From contig NZ_JALMEW010000009.1 in assembly GCF_023094245.1 (NCBI RefSeq), positions 35,633 through 99,632 of the forward strand: 64,000 nucleotides of DNA, written 5' to 3'. The position numbers and the translations under genes are program-made. Below are positions 47,641-63,937 of this stretch, one piece after another. The DNA is from Halomonas getboli. GTDB lineage: Bacteria > Pseudomonadota > Gammaproteobacteria > Pseudomonadales > Halomonadaceae. Position 1 is the first letter of the stretch. The number at the start of each line of letters is the position of its first letter. The notes beneath the pieces are model-generated. The model worked only from the letters and a program-made list of their open reading frames with translations. It ran no database searches and was not told the origin of the DNA.

Positions 47641-48111
47641 TTAGAAGCGGTAGTGAGAGAAGGCCTTGTTGGCCTCTGCCATGCGATGCACGTCTTCACG
47701 CTTCTTGACGGCCGAACCCTTGCCTTCGGCGGCATCCAGCATTTCGCCAGCCAGACGCTGCACCATGGTCTTCTCACCGCGACGACGTGCGGCGTCCACC
47801 AGCCAACGCATGGCCAGCGCCTGACGGCGAGACGGACGCACTTCGACCGGCACCTGATAGGTCGCACCGCCAACGCGGCGAGACTTCACCTCGACCATCG
47901 GCTGGATGGTTTCCAGCGCCTTGTCGAAGATTTCCAGCGGCTCTTCGTTGGAGCGATCGGCAACCCGGTCCAGCGCACCATAGACGATGCGCTCAGCTAC
48001 GGACTTCTTGCCGCTGATCATCAGGTGGTTCATGAACTTCGCCAGGCGCTCGGATCCGAACTTGGGATCCGGGAGGATCTCGCGCTTGGCCGCAACTCTT
48101 CTTCTAGGCAT
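47641..48111 (-). CDS. rpsG: 30S ribosomal protein S7
   Basis: 156 residues, the short form. [20 protein letters not shown] start. It binds the 3' major domain of 16S rRNA and forms part of the E site. In E. coli S7 represses its own synthesis by binding the rpsL-rpsG intercistronic RNA; a 131-base gap is present here. Confidence 0.98.
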   Translation of the reverse strand: MPRRRVAAKREILPDPKFGSERLAKFMNHLMISGKKSVAERIVYGALDRVADRSNEEPLEIFDKALETIQPMVEVKSRRVGGATYQVPVEVRPSRRQALAMRWLVDAARRRGEKTMVQRLAGEMLDAAEGKGSAVKKREDVHRMAEANKAFSHYRF

Positions 48112-48242
48112 GATAAGCCCTCTTCCGAAGGGTCCTTCAGGTAAACCCGAGACGACGCTTGGGGCGCTCGACCTTACTCTTATCAGACCGTGTCAATATC
48201 GATGTTCTGGTGTGGCCGTAGCCGGTAACGCTGCGCGGAGGC
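48112..48242 (-). promoter_or_regulatory. rpsL-rpsG intercistronic region, candidate S7 control site
   Basis: The position and size (131 bases) match the S7 autoregulatory region of the E. coli str operon (about 100 bases). I did not find a confident match to its fold; this is assigned by position only. Confidence 0.35.
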
Positions 48243-48617
48243 TTAGGCCTTCGGGCGCTTGGTACCGTACTTGGAACGACCCTGCTTACGGTTCTGGACG
48301 CCGGAGGTATCCAGAGCACCGCGGACGGTGTGGTAACGGACACCCGGAAGGTCCTTCACTCGGCCGCCACGGATCAGGACCACGGAGTGCTCCTGGAGGT
48401 TGTGGCCTTCACCGCCGATGTAGGAAGAGACCTCGAAGCCGTTGGTCAGGCGCACGCGGCAGACCTTACGGAGAGCCGAGTTCGGCTTCTTCGGGGTGGT
48501 GGTGTAAACGCGGGTGCAGACGCCGCGCTTCTGCGGGCAGGCCTGCAGCGCAGGCACGTCGCTCTGGGCGGCCTGGCGCTTGCGCGGCTTGCGCACGAGC
48601 TGATTGATGGTAGCCAT
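48243..48617 (-). CDS. rpsL: 30S ribosomal protein S12
   Basis: 124 residues, as in E. coli. Decoding-centre protein. The streptomycin-related lysines are wild type: Lys43 in [12 protein letters not shown] and Lys88 in [13 protein letters not shown]. First gene of rpsL-rpsG-fusA-tuf, about 100 bases after a good promoter. Confidence 0.98.
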   Translation of the reverse strand: MATINQLVRKPRKRQAAQSDVPALQACPQKRGVCTRVYTTTPKKPNSALRKVCRVRLTNGFEVSSYIGGEGHNLQEHSVVLIRGGRVKDLPGVRYHTVRGALDTSGVQNRKQGRSKYGTKRPKA

Positions 48618-48727
48618 TTATCGCTCCAAATGGGTTGCCTTGGCGGAAGCGAGTAGCCGTTCGCTTCCTGACTTGCGCTCCTTCTACAGCGGCGCGGGCG
48701 CACCCGCCCCACTGTTAAAGGCTGCGC

Positions 48728-48757
48728 ATTCTAATGGCTGACGCCATCCACCGTCAA
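48728..48757 (-). promoter_or_regulatory. str operon (rpsL) promoter
   Basis: On the minus strand TTGACG (48757-48752), 18 bases, TAGAAT (48733-48728). The -35 begins at the very base where the rpoC terminator stem ends. Confidence 0.7.
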
Positions 48758-48783
48758 GCGCGGCGCCCCGAGAGGCGCCGCGC
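48758..48783 (-). terminator. hairpin after rpoC
   Basis: Ten-base arms GCGCGGCGCC (48758-48767) and GGCGCCGCGC (48774-48783) with a six-base loop, 13 bases beyond the rpoC stop. Only two T follow, and they belong to the -35 of the next promoter. Confidence 0.65.
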
Positions 48784-48795
48784 CGACGATCGACG

Positions 48796-53013
<4,218 letters not shown>

Positions 53014-53099
53014 GGGTCGGCTCCGTTGCGGAGTTGTCATGGGCGGGGGCGCGCACGCCCCCGCGGACCGTCATTACTGCGAAGCGCCTAGCGGCAGCC

Positions 53100-57179
<4,080 letters not shown>

Positions 57180-57261
57180 CTGTATTCCCCAGCTTGTTCA
57201 CCATGGGTGACCGATGCGTGTCGGCGCCACCCGACGGACGCGGCTCCGTCAGGCGCTGACG

Positions 57262-57290
57262 GCAAGCCCCCGGAGGGAGGCTCGCCGTCG
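57262..57290 (-). other. second hairpin in the rplL-rpoB gap
   Basis: On the minus strand GGCGAGCC and GGCTTGCC pair (one wobble) around a CCCTCCGGG-type loop. It lies downstream of the attenuator and before rpoB, where E. coli has an RNase III processing hairpin; the comparison is positional only. Confidence 0.4.
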
Positions 57291-57338
57291 GAATTCGGCT
57301 GGCGGAGGCCCGGAGGGCGTACCGCCTAGCGACAACAG

Positions 57339-57372
57339 AAAAAGGCCGGCAGCGGGTGTCCCGCCACCAGCC
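57339..57372 (-). terminator. attenuator between rplL and rpoB
   Basis: On the minus strand a 13-base stem (57372-57360 with 57356-57344, three wobble pairs) has an ACA loop and is followed by five T (57343-57339). This is a partial terminator shape in the place where E. coli reduces rpoBC transcription relative to rplJL. Confidence 0.75.
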
Positions 57373-57412
57373 ATGGAAGCTTACGCAGCGCGTGAAGCCG
57401 TGGGCACAAGGA

Positions 57413-57784
57413 TTACTTGAGCTCCACGCTCGCGCCGGCTTCTTCCAGCTTGGTCTTGGCTTCTTCGGCATCTTCCTTGGACATGCCTTCCTTCAGGGTA
57501 GCCGGTGCGCCGTCGACGGCACCCTTGGCTTCCTTCAGGCCCAGACCGGTGATCTCGCGGACGGCCTTGATCACGTTGACCTTCTTGTCGCCGGCAGCGG
57601 TCAGGACCAGGTCGAACTCGGTCTGCTCTTCGGCGGCAGCGGCTTCACCGCCACCCGGGCCAGCGACGACGGCAGCCGCGGCGGTCACGCCGAACTTCTC
57701 TTCCATCGCTTCGATCAGCTCGGCGACTTCCATCACGGACATGTCGGCGACGGCGTTGATGATGTCTTCTTTGGTCAGTGCCAT
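57413..57784 (-). CDS. rplL: 50S ribosomal protein L7/L12
   Basis: 123 residues from ATG 57784 (AGGAA at seven bases). An N-terminal dimerisation domain, an Ala/Gly/Glu-rich hinge at about 36-54, and the C-terminal factor-recruiting domain ([21 protein letters not shown] near 71). Multiple copies bind L10 to form the stalk. Confidence 0.98.
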   Translation of the reverse strand: MALTKEDIINAVADMSVMEVAELIEAMEEKFGVTAAAAVVAGPGGGEAAAAEEQTEFDLVLTAAGDKKVNVIKAVREITGLGLKEAKGAVDGAPATLKEGMSKEDAEEAKTKLEEAGASVELK

Positions 57785-57873
57785 TTTCACGTTCCTAACT
57801 TTGCGGGAGCCTCGGCGGACCGATGACTCGGTGATTCAATATTCGATTCGCGAGAGGAGGTCGAGTTCGCCGT

Positions 57874-58377
57874 TCAGGCGGCCTCGCCTTCCTTCTGGTC
57901 ACGCAGCGCGGCGAGAGTACGAACCAGCTTGCCGGCAGAAGCCTCCTTCATGACGGACATCAGTTTCGCGATGGCCTCGTCATAAGTCGGCAGGGTTGCC
58001 AGGCGGTCGAGATCGCTCGCCGGGATGAACTCGCCTTCGTATGCCAGCGCCTTGACTTCGAAGTCTTCTTCGGTCTTGCCGAACTCCTTGAACAGACGGG
58101 CGGCAGCGCCCGGGTGCTCGGTGGAGAAGGCCAGCAGAGTCGGACCCACGAAAGACTCGTTCAGGCACTCCCACTGGGTGCCTTCGAGGGCGCGGCGTGC
58201 CAGGGTGTTGCGGACAACACGGATCTGCACGCCATTCTCGCGGGCCTGCTTGCGCAGGTCGGTCATCTTGCTGACCGAGACGCCACGAGAGTCGGCAACG
58301 ACGACGGAGAGAGCATCCTTGGCCGCTTCACTGACCTCGGCAACAATGGCCTTCTTGCCTTCGAGTGCTAGTGGCAC
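57874..58377 (-). CDS. rplJ: 50S ribosomal protein L10
   Basis: 167 residues (E. coli 165) from GTG 58377, with AAGGAG eight bases upstream; the frame continues upstream without homology. [18 protein letters not shown] start; [23 protein letters not shown] near 89; the C-terminal helix that carries L7/L12 dimers is present. L10 with L12 represses its own mRNA in E. coli. Confidence 0.97.
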   Translation of the reverse strand: MPLALEGKKAIVAEVSEAAKDALSVVVADSRGVSVSKMTDLRKQARENGVQIRVVRNTLARRALEGTQWECLNESFVGPTLLAFSTEHPGAAARLFKEFGKTEEDFEVKALAYEGEFIPASDLDRLATLPTYDEAIAKLMSVMKEASAGKLVRTLAALRDQKEGEAA

Positions 58378-58642
58378 GGTGATCACTCCTTCGTGCCGGA
58401 ATCTCCGCAGAGAGTTCCGGTGGTTACCATCTCCCCCGGCGGGCCGGAAGGCCGCTTGCCGGGGGTCCTGGGTGATGGTGCTCACCAGAAATCTGGCGGC
58501 CACACCATCTGCGCAGGCGGCCCCGAGGGACGATTAAGCCGCCTCGGCAACGAGGCGGCGCCTGCGGTCTTTGACGGTGCCCCGCCGGCGTTGAAACCGC
58601 GCACGGGGACCGCAAAGTTCTTGCTCGGTGTCGAGCGAGGCG
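58378..58642 (-). promoter_or_regulatory. rplJ leader, candidate L10(L12) autoregulatory RNA
   Basis: 265 non-coding bases between rplA and rplJ. They contain a 9-base stem with a four-base loop (58538-58559), GC-rich paired segments at about 58430-58510, and a hairpin just upstream of the ribosome site (CCGGAA/TTCCGG with TCTC/GAGA inside, 58396-58420). Position, length and structure agree with the L10 leader of other gammaproteobacteria; I did not verify the kink-turn. Confidence 0.55.
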
Positions 58643-59335
58643 TTACACGAACGCCGCGTGGTCGACGGTCAGCCCCGGGCCCATGGTGGTGGACAGGCTG
58701 ATCTTCTTGAAATACACGCCCTTGGAAGTGCTCGGCTTGAGCTTCTTCAGGTCGGCGATCAGGGCTTCGAGGTTGCCGCGGATCGCGTCAGCGTCGAAGT
58801 CGACCTTGCCGAGGGTGGCGTGGATGATGCCGTTCTTGTCGGTACGGAAACGCACCTGACCGGCCTTGGCGTTCTTGACGGCGGTGGCCACGTCCGGGGT
58901 CACGGTGCCGACCTTCGGGTTCGGCATCAGGCCGCGCGGACCGAGGATCTGACCCAGCTGGCCGACGACGCGCATGGCGTCCGGCGAGGCGATGACCACG
59001 TCGAAGTCGAGCTGACCTTTCTTGACCTGCTCGGCCAGGTCGTCCATGCCGACGATGTCGGCACCGGCTTCCTTGGCGGCTTCCTCGTTGGCACCCTGGG
59101 TGAAGACGGCTACGCGCACGTCCTTGCCGGTACCGTTCGGCATGACGGTGGCGCCACGCACGACCTGGTCGGATTTACGCGGATCGACGCCCAGATTGAC
59201 GGCGACGTCCAGCGACTCCTTGAACTTGACGGTGGACAGCTCGGAGAGCAGGGCCACGGCCTCATCGAGGGAGTACGCCTTGTTCGGGTCGACCTTCTCG
59301 CGAATCTGCTGAGCGCGCTTGGTAAGCTTAGCCAT
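58643..59335 (-). CDS. rplA: 50S ribosomal protein L1
   Basis: 230 residues (E. coli 234). Mobile L1 stalk protein guiding E-site tRNA exit, and repressor of the rplK-rplA m[24 protein letters not shown] start; [19 protein letters not shown] near 126 is diagnostic. Two bases after rplK. Confidence 0.98.
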   Translation of the reverse strand: MAKLTKRAQQIREKVDPNKAYSLDEAVALLSELSTVKFKESLDVAVNLGVDPRKSDQVVRGATVMPNGTGKDVRVAVFTQGANEEAAKEAGADIVGMDDLAEQVKKGQLDFDVVIASPDAMRVVGQLGQILGPRGLMPNPKVGTVTPDVATAVKNAKAGQVRFRTDKNGIIHATLGKVDFDADAIRGNLEALIADLKKLKPSTSKGVYFKKISLSTTMGPGLTVDHAAFV

Positions 59336-59337
59336 GA

Positions 59338-59769
59338 TCAGAGGCCCTCCACGTTGAGGCCCATGCTGCGGGCACTACCGGCAATGGTACGCACCGCGGC
59401 GTCGAGATCGGCAGCGGTCAGATCCGGCTCCTTGGCCTGAGCGATCTCTTCGAGCTGCGCACGGGTCACGGTACCGACCTTGTTCTTGTTCGGCTCACCA
59501 GAGCCGGACTTGATGCCAGCGGCCTTCTTCAGCAGGACGGCGGCGGGCGGCGTCTTGGTGACGAAGGTGAAGCTGCGGTCGGAGTAGACGGTGATGACCA
59601 CGGGAGTCGGCAGACCCGGCTCGATGTTCTGGGTCTCGGCGTTGAACGCCTTGCAGAACTCCATGATGTTCACACCGTGCTGACCCAGCGCGGGGCCCAC
59701 GGGGGGGCTCGGGTTGGCCTTACCGGCTGCAACCTGCAGCTTGATGTAAGCCTGTACTTTCTTGGCCAT
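59338..59769 (-). CDS. rplK: 50S ribosomal protein L11
   Basis: 143 residues (E. coli 142). It binds the thiostrepton/GTPase-associated region of 23S rRNA and is needed for RelA activation. The Pro-rich N-domain [20 protein letters not shown] (20-39) and the C-domain [17 protein letters not shown] are typical. Confidence 0.98.
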   Translation of the reverse strand: MAKKVQAYIKLQVAAGKANPSPPVGPALGQHGVNIMEFCKAFNAETQNIEPGLPTPVVITVYSDRSFTFVTKTPPAAVLLKKAAGIKSGSGEPNKNKVGTVTRAQLEEIAQAKEPDLTAADLDAAVRTIAGSARSMGLNVEGL

Positions 59770-59783
59770 GATTTACTCCAGAT

Positions 59784-59810
59784 GGGTGATAGCGCCTTGC
59801 GGCTCCCCGG
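59784..59810 (-). promoter_or_regulatory. candidate L1-binding site in the rplK leader
   Basis: On the minus strand GGGGAGCC-GCAA-GGCGC...ACCC: a GCC/GGC stem with GCAA loop, an asymmetric internal loop (GA opposite GCTATCA) and a GGG/CCC outer stem. This is the arrangement of the L1 site on 23S rRNA and its mRNA mimics; it ends 14 bases before the start codon. Confidence 0.55.
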
Positions 59811-59814
59811 TTAA

Positions 59815-59837
59815 GACGGCCGCTCTCGGCGGCCGTC
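59815..59837 (-). other. hairpin between nusG and rplK
   Basis: GACGGCCGC (59815-59823) and GCGGCCGTC (59829-59837) form a 9-base perfect stem with a five-base loop, followed on the minus strand by TTAAC. It may be a partial terminator of secE-nusG or part of the rplK leader. Confidence 0.5.
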
Positions 59838-59862
59838 ATGAAAAATCGTCTGACGCGAAACT

Positions 59863-60396
59863 CTATTCCTTCTCGACCTGGGAGAACTCCAGCTCGACCG
59901 GCGTGGCGCGACCGAAGATCAGCACGCTGACCTGCAGACGGCTCTTGTCGTAGTTGACTTCCTCGACCACGCCGTTGAAGTCGGCGAACGGGCCGTCGAT
60001 GACGCGCACGGACTGCCCCGGCTCGAACATCGTCTTGGGGCGCGGCTTGTCGGTGCCATCCTTGACCCGGCTCAGGATGGCATCGGCCTCCCGCTGGGTG
60101 ATCGGCGCCGGCTTTTCCTTGGTGCCGCCGATAAACCCCATGACGCGCGGGGTCTCGTTGACCAGATGCCAGGTCTCGTCATCCATTTCCATCTCGACAA
60201 GCACGTAGCCGGGATAGAACTTGCGCTCGCTCTTGCGGCGCTTGCCGTCACGCATCTCGACGACTTCTTCGGTCGGCACCAGGATTTCGCCAAAGCGATC
60301 CTCCATGCCATACATCTTCACACGCTCGATAAGCGAGCGCATGACATGCTTCTCGAAGCCGGAGTAGGCGTGAACGACGTACCAACGCTTGGACAT
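59863..60396 (-). CDS. nusG: transcription antitermination factor NusG
   Basis: 177 residues (E. coli 181), starting [20 protein letters not shown] at ATG 60396. The NGN domain (about 1-115) binds RNA polymerase. The C-terminal KOW domain (about 125-177, [21 protein letters not shown]) contacts Rho or S10. Nine bases after secE. Confidence 0.98.
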   Translation of the reverse strand: MSKRWYVVHAYSGFEKHVMRSLIERVKMYGMEDRFGEILVPTEEVVEMRDGKRRKSERKFYPGYVLVEMEMDDETWHLVNETPRVMGFIGGTKEKPAPITQREADAILSRVKDGTDKPRPKTMFEPGQSVRVIDGPFADFNGVVEEVNYDKSRLQVSVLIFGRATPVELEFSQVEKE

Positions 60397-60404
60397 GAAG
60401 ACTC

Positions 60405-60773
60405 CTAACCGATGACGCTGGACATGGCCCAGCCAAGAAGGGTGTCGATGAGCCACAGGACCAGGCCCACGACCAGCACGGCCACCAGCACGATGGCGGT
60501 GGTCTGAACGGTCTCCTGACGAGACGGCCAGACGACGCGCTGAATTTCCTTCTTGGCGCTGCGAGCCAGCTCTAGCAGCTCACGCCCCTTGGTGGTGGTC
60601 AGCGCCACCAGCGCCGCCGCCACGCTCAGGACGACGACACCAAGCACACGATACAGCAGCGCCTGGTCGGCAAAGTAAGTATTACCAACCACGGCAAGAA
60701 CCAGCAGAGTGACGACAACCGCCCACTTGAGCCCGTCGTGGCGCGTCTCCTGCACCTCGGCGTTATGTTTCAT
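60405..60773 (-). CDS. secE: preprotein translocase subunit SecE
   Basis: 122 residues from ATG 60773 (GAGGAG upstream). Three membrane helices (about 16-35, 41-58, 96-117) as in the long gammaproteobacterial form. The conserved amphipathic region [19 protein letters not shown] (about 70-88) clamps SecY. Cotranscribed with tRNA-Trp upstream and nusG downstream. Confidence 0.97.
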   Translation of the reverse strand: MKHNAEVQETRHDGLKWAVVVTLLVLAVVGNTYFADQALLYRVLGVVVLSVAAALVALTTTKGRELLELARSAKKEIQRVVWPSRQETVQTTAIVLVAVLVVGLVLWLIDTLLGWAMSSVIG

Positions 60774-60846
60774 GAAAACGAGACTCCTCAAGGTGCGGCA
60801 ATCGAAACATGAAAGATACAAGAAATCCTACCAGCCTGGGGAAGAC

Positions 60847-60922
<76 letters not shown>

Positions 60923-60972
60923 GTTGCTTCCGCGACCACCCTTTGCGGGAGGCCTCAGCGACAGCGGGCGCC

Positions 60973-61001
60973 ATCATAGCGAATGCCGCCCTGCCTGACA
61001 A
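60973..61001 (-). promoter_or_regulatory. promoter of tRNA-Trp/secE/nusG
   Basis: On the minus strand TTGTCA (61001-60996), 17 bases, TATGAT (60978-60973), about 50 bases before the tRNA 5' end. Confidence 0.82.
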
Positions 61002-61040
61002 CCCCTCGCCGACCCTTGACTACGCCGACTCGGGAAAGAG

Positions 61041-61066
61041 AAAAGGCGAGCCTTGGCTCGCCTTTT
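61041..61066 (-). terminator. terminator after tRNA-Thr
   Basis: A perfect 12-base stem: AAAAGGCGAGCC (61041-61052) and GGCTCGCCTTTT (61055-61066), six bases beyond the tRNA-Thr 3' end, with TTTT on the minus strand. Confidence 0.88.
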
Positions 61067-61071
61067 CAATG

Positions 61072-61146
61072 TGGAGCTCATGGACGGATTTGAACCGTCG
61101 ACCTCACCCTTACCAAGGGTGTGCTCTACCCCTGAGCTACATGAGC
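61072..61146 (-). tRNA. tRNA-Thr (GGT)
   Basis: 75 bases with encoded CCA. Anticodon loop TTGGTAA; acceptor GCTCATG/CATGAGC. Third tRNA of the Tyr-Gly-Thr operon. Confidence 0.97.
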
Positions 61147-61157
61147 AAAACCTAGCT

Positions 61158-61231
<74 letters not shown>

Positions 61232-61279
61232 CTGCCCGCTCTTGCTGCCACCACCTGCCTAGACAAGTGCGGCCAAACC

Positions 61280-61363
<84 letters not shown>

Positions 61364-61375
61364 AACTGGCGGAGC

Positions 61376-61403
61376 ATTTTACCGCCCCTGTTCTTGGTGT
61401 CAA
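61376..61403 (-). promoter_or_regulatory. promoter of the Tyr-Gly-Thr tRNA operon
   Basis: On the minus strand TTGACA (61403-61398), 16 bases, TAAAAT (61381-61376), a dozen bases before the tRNA-Tyr 5' end. Confidence 0.85.
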
Positions 61404-61481
61404 GTGATTGTTTTATCAATCTTCTCGACGCAGACGCAACGGCCTCGGCACGCCTGCTCCCCTAGAACGCGACGCATTGTG

Positions 61482-62321
61482 TCAAAGCAGCATGGAGAAC
61501 GCAAGCCCTGCACGAATCTTTTCCAGCGGTACTCGGCGCGGCACCAGCGGGGCCCCAGACATCCGCCCGGCGCGCTCAGCGGCCGTCAGCGGAAAGCAGG
61601 CCTCGAGGCCGCCATAGACCATGTCCGGCCAGACCGCATGGGGTACCTGTACGCCCCGCGACACCACCCGCGCATCCCCACCGGTCAGCAACAGCGGCAG
61701 CGACACGCCCTCGCGATCACACACCTCGCTGTAGATGCGATTCACCGCACTCACCGCCGCCATGTAGATCCCGTGATTGACGGCCTCCACCGTTCGCGTC
61801 CCGGGTACCAGGAGCGCATCGGCCTCGCTGTCCGGGTCGATCGACACGTTTCGGGTGCCGAGCTTGAGGCTTTCCTTCATCAGCCTCAGCCCCGGCAGGA
61901 TGTAGCCGCCCAAGTGACGCCCTCCCGGCAGCACGAAATCCACCGTGATGGCGCTGCCGCAGTCGACCGAGCAACAGCCGCCGGCCAGCTGATAGCCCGC
62001 CAGCACGCCCAGCCAGCGGTCCACCCCCAGCTTGCCGGGCTCCCGATAGCCGTTGCTGACACCCAGCGCCTCGGGCTCGGAACGCGCCACATGCACGTTG
62101 CTCACCCGCTTCTGCAGCAGCGACACGGTCTGGGCCAGCACCGCCTTGCGCGCCACGCTGGAGATTCTCACCGCCTCCACGACGTCCAGGTCGGGAATAT
62201 CGGCCCCGGGGCGCCACTCCTCGCGGGTCCAAACCGCCCCGCGCGAGCGAATCTCGCTGCTCTCGGCATCCTTCAACCGCCACTTGGACAGGGTGTTGCC
62301 GATGTCCAGGTCCAGGATCAT
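61482..62321 (-). CDS. coaX: type III pantothenate kinase CoaX
   Basis: 279 residues (family about 250-270). First step of CoA synthesis, phosphorylating pantothenate; the type III enzyme is feedback-resistant and needs a monovalent cation. ASKHA-fold motifs: DIGNT at 6-10 (phosphate loop), LGVDR at 98-102, DCGSAITVD at 120-128 and GGYILPG at 138-144. Its ATG overlaps the birA stop by one base, so the two form an operon. In E. coli the unrelated type I coaA lies after birA. Confidence 0.95.
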   Translation of the reverse strand: MILDLDIGNTLSKWRLKDAESSEIRSRGAVWTREEWRPGADIPDLDVVEAVRISSVARKAVLAQTVSLLQKRVSNVHVARSEPEALGVSNGYREPGKLGVDRWLGVLAGYQLAGGCCSVDCGSAITVDFVLPGGRHLGGYILPGLRLMKESLKLGTRNVSIDPDSEADALLVPGTRTVEAVNHGIYMAAVSAVNRIYSEVCDREGVSLPLLLTGGDARVVSRGVQVPHAVWPDMVYGGLEACFPLTAAERAGRMSGAPLVPRRVPLEKIRAGLAFSMLL

Positions 62322-63301
62322 TAACGCCCCCGCACGCTGATCTCGCCCCCGGCGAGACGCTCGCGTCCGCCCTCCCCTTGCACCCAGAGGTTGCCCGCGG
62401 CATCGACGCCCTCGGCGATCGCCGGCTCGCGACGCTCGCCGCGGATGATATCCACCTCACGGCCGGCGAAGGCGTGCCTGGCGTTCCAAGCCTCCTGCCA
62501 GGCACCAAACCCCTGGCACTCGAAGTTCGCCAGCAGCGGCATCAGATCGCTGAGAAGCTCCACGGCCAGCTGATTGCGCGACAGTCCAGGGGCCTGATCG
62601 CGCACCGCGGCCACCGGCTGCTCGATGCCAGCCCGGAAGTCCCTGGGCAGATCGACGTTGATACCCATGCCGACCACCAGTTCGCAGGGCCCCGCAGCAT
62701 CCCCGCTGACCTCGACCAGGATGCCCGCCAGCTTGCCCAGCTCGCCCGAGGCCGTCTCCAGCAGCACGTCATTGGGCCACTTGAGTCGAGGGCTAACGCC
62801 GTGGCGCTCCAGGACTCGCGCAAGGACGACGCCGACGGCCAGGCTGAGCCCCTCGAGGGCCGCCACGCCGGACTCCACCCGCCAACCGATCGAGAACATC
62901 AGGGTCCGCCCCCAGGGCGTTACCCAGGTCCGCCCCCGACGCCCCTTGCCGGCACTCTGCTGTTCCACCAGGCAGATCTCACCGTGCCCCGCGCCCTGCC
63001 CGAATCGCTCGCGCAGAAACGAGTTGCTCGACGGCAGCGTCTCCTCGACGAACAGGCGGCTCACATACTGGCGCACCTCGCGCGAGAGACCGGCCACAAT
63101 GGTGGCGCCATCGAGCAGCTCCAGCGGCTCGGCCAGGCGATAGCCCTGCCCCTTCACCGCCTCCATGGGGATTCCTAAAGACTCCAGCTTGCGCAGCTGC
63201 TTCCAGACCGCGGCACGGGACACCCCCAGCCGCTCGCCAAGCTGCTCGCCGGAATGGAATTCGCCATCACTCAACAGGCGGATCAGGTCACCAATGGTCA
63301 T
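62321..63301 (-). CDS. birA: biotin--protein ligase / biotin repressor BirA
   Basis: 326 residues from ATG 63301 (E. coli 321). Bifunctional: residues 1-60 are the winged helix (GEQLGERLGVSRAAVWKQLRKLE), the rest the ligase. The biotinyl-AMP loop GKGRRGR is at 118-124, the substrate strand TLPSSNSFL at 88-96 and KWPNDV near 172. It biotinylates the acetyl-CoA carboxylase carrier protein and represses bio genes. A TAGAAT -10-like element lies at 63335-63330 on the minus strand, without a clear -35. Confidence 0.96.
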   Translation of the reverse strand: MTIGDLIRLLSDGEFHSGEQLGERLGVSRAAVWKQLRKLESLGIPMEAVKGQGYRLAEPLELLDGATIVAGLSREVRQYVSRLFVEETLPSSNSFLRERFGQGAGHGEICLVEQQSAGKGRRGRTWVTPWGRTLMFSIGWRVESGVAALEGLSLAVGVVLARVLERHGVSPRLKWPNDVLLETASGELGKLAGILVEVSGDAAGPCELVVGMGINVDLPRDFRAGIEQPVAAVRDQAPGLSRNQLAVELLSDLMPLLANFECQGFGAWQEAWNARHAFAGREVDIIRGERREPAIAEGVDAAGNLWVQGEGGRERLAGGEISVRGR

Positions 63302-63394
63302 GCACGCGCCCCTGCCGGGAAAAAGGGCCATTCTAGCGGAACTGTCTCCGCGCCGGAAATCCAGACGCCACGACCTTGGCAGTGCCCACAACGC

Positions 63395-63425
63395 AAAAAG
63401 GCCGGGCAACGGCCCGGCCTTTTTT
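63395..63425 (-). terminator. rho-independent terminator after the acidic lipoprotein gene
   Basis: AAAAAGGCCGGGC (63395-63407) pairs with GCCCGGCCTTTTT (63412-63424) around AACG. T-runs flank it on both strands; on the minus strand it ends the small lipoprotein gene. Confidence 0.92.
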
Positions 63426-63451
63426 GCGTCATGCGCGTGGGAGAGACGAAC

Positions 63452-63658
63452 CTAGTAGTTCGAATCGGCCTCGTCGGCGGCATCTTCGACGCTATCACCC
63501 ATTTCCTCGACCGACTCCCCCGCCTGATCCACGGCCTCGTCGATGTTCTCACCGGCCTGCTCCGCCGGGCCCTCGTCTTCACAGGCCGCCAGGCCAAGGG
63601 CGGTCATGCCGATAAAGCCGGCGATGGCGAGCTTGCGCAGAATCTGCTGGGTCATCAT
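63452..63658 (-). CDS. small acidic lipoprotein, family unknown
   Basis: 68 residues from ATG 63658, preceded by AGGAGGAG; a second ATG follows immediately. Lipoprotein signal with LAAC (Cys26). The mature part of about 42 residues is almost entirely acidic and helical, with the quasi-repeats AGENIDEAVDQ, AGESVEEMGDS and VEDAADEA, net charge strongly negative. I know no function; the heptad-like spacing suggests an amphipathic helix standing off the membrane. Its own terminator and strong ribosome site indicate a highly expressed gene. Confidence 0.75.
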   Translation of the reverse strand: MMTQQILRKLAIAGFIGMTALGLAACEDEGPAEQAGENIDEAVDQAGESVEEMGDSVEDAADEADSNY

Positions 63659-63790
63659 GGAACTCTCCTCCTGAGATATTCGCCTTCCGATTGCGTGCCC
63701 CACCAGCCTAGCCGCCCTGAAAGTGCTCGACCAGCATCGATGTTCAGATCGCTAGGGTTCTTTGTCGCCTTGTGGAGACAAGGCGCGATG

Positions 63791-63837
63791 CGAGGGGCGA
63801 GGGGCGAGGGGCGAGGGGCGAGGGGCGAGGGGCGAGG
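63791..63837. repeat. 7-base tandem repeat (CGAGGGG), about 6.7 copies
   Basis: Six perfect CGAGGGG units at 63791-63832 and a partial seventh to 63837. The plus strand has six GGGG runs with three-base CGA loops, the minus strand the matching C-runs. It lies downstream of the 5S rRNA terminator. Confidence 0.95.
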
Positions 63838-63893
63838 TTCAGTGTCCCTTCACGCGAGGCCTGGTCGTCGCCAGCGTTTCTCGCCCCAATGAG

Positions 63894-63927
63894 AAAAGCC
63901 CCGACCTCTGATGAGGCCGGGGCTTTT
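63894..63927 (-). terminator. rrn operon terminator
   Basis: AAAAGCCCCG (63894-63903) pairs with CGGGGCTTTT (63918-63927), with CCTC/GAGG inside. It lies 11 bases beyond the 5S rRNA 3' end. Confidence 0.88.
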
Positions 63928-63937
63928 CCGGGATAAG

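Noticed and set aside
63791..63837. CRISPR array
   Set aside because: The unit is 7 bases with no spacers and no cas genes are present; it is a simple tandem repeat.
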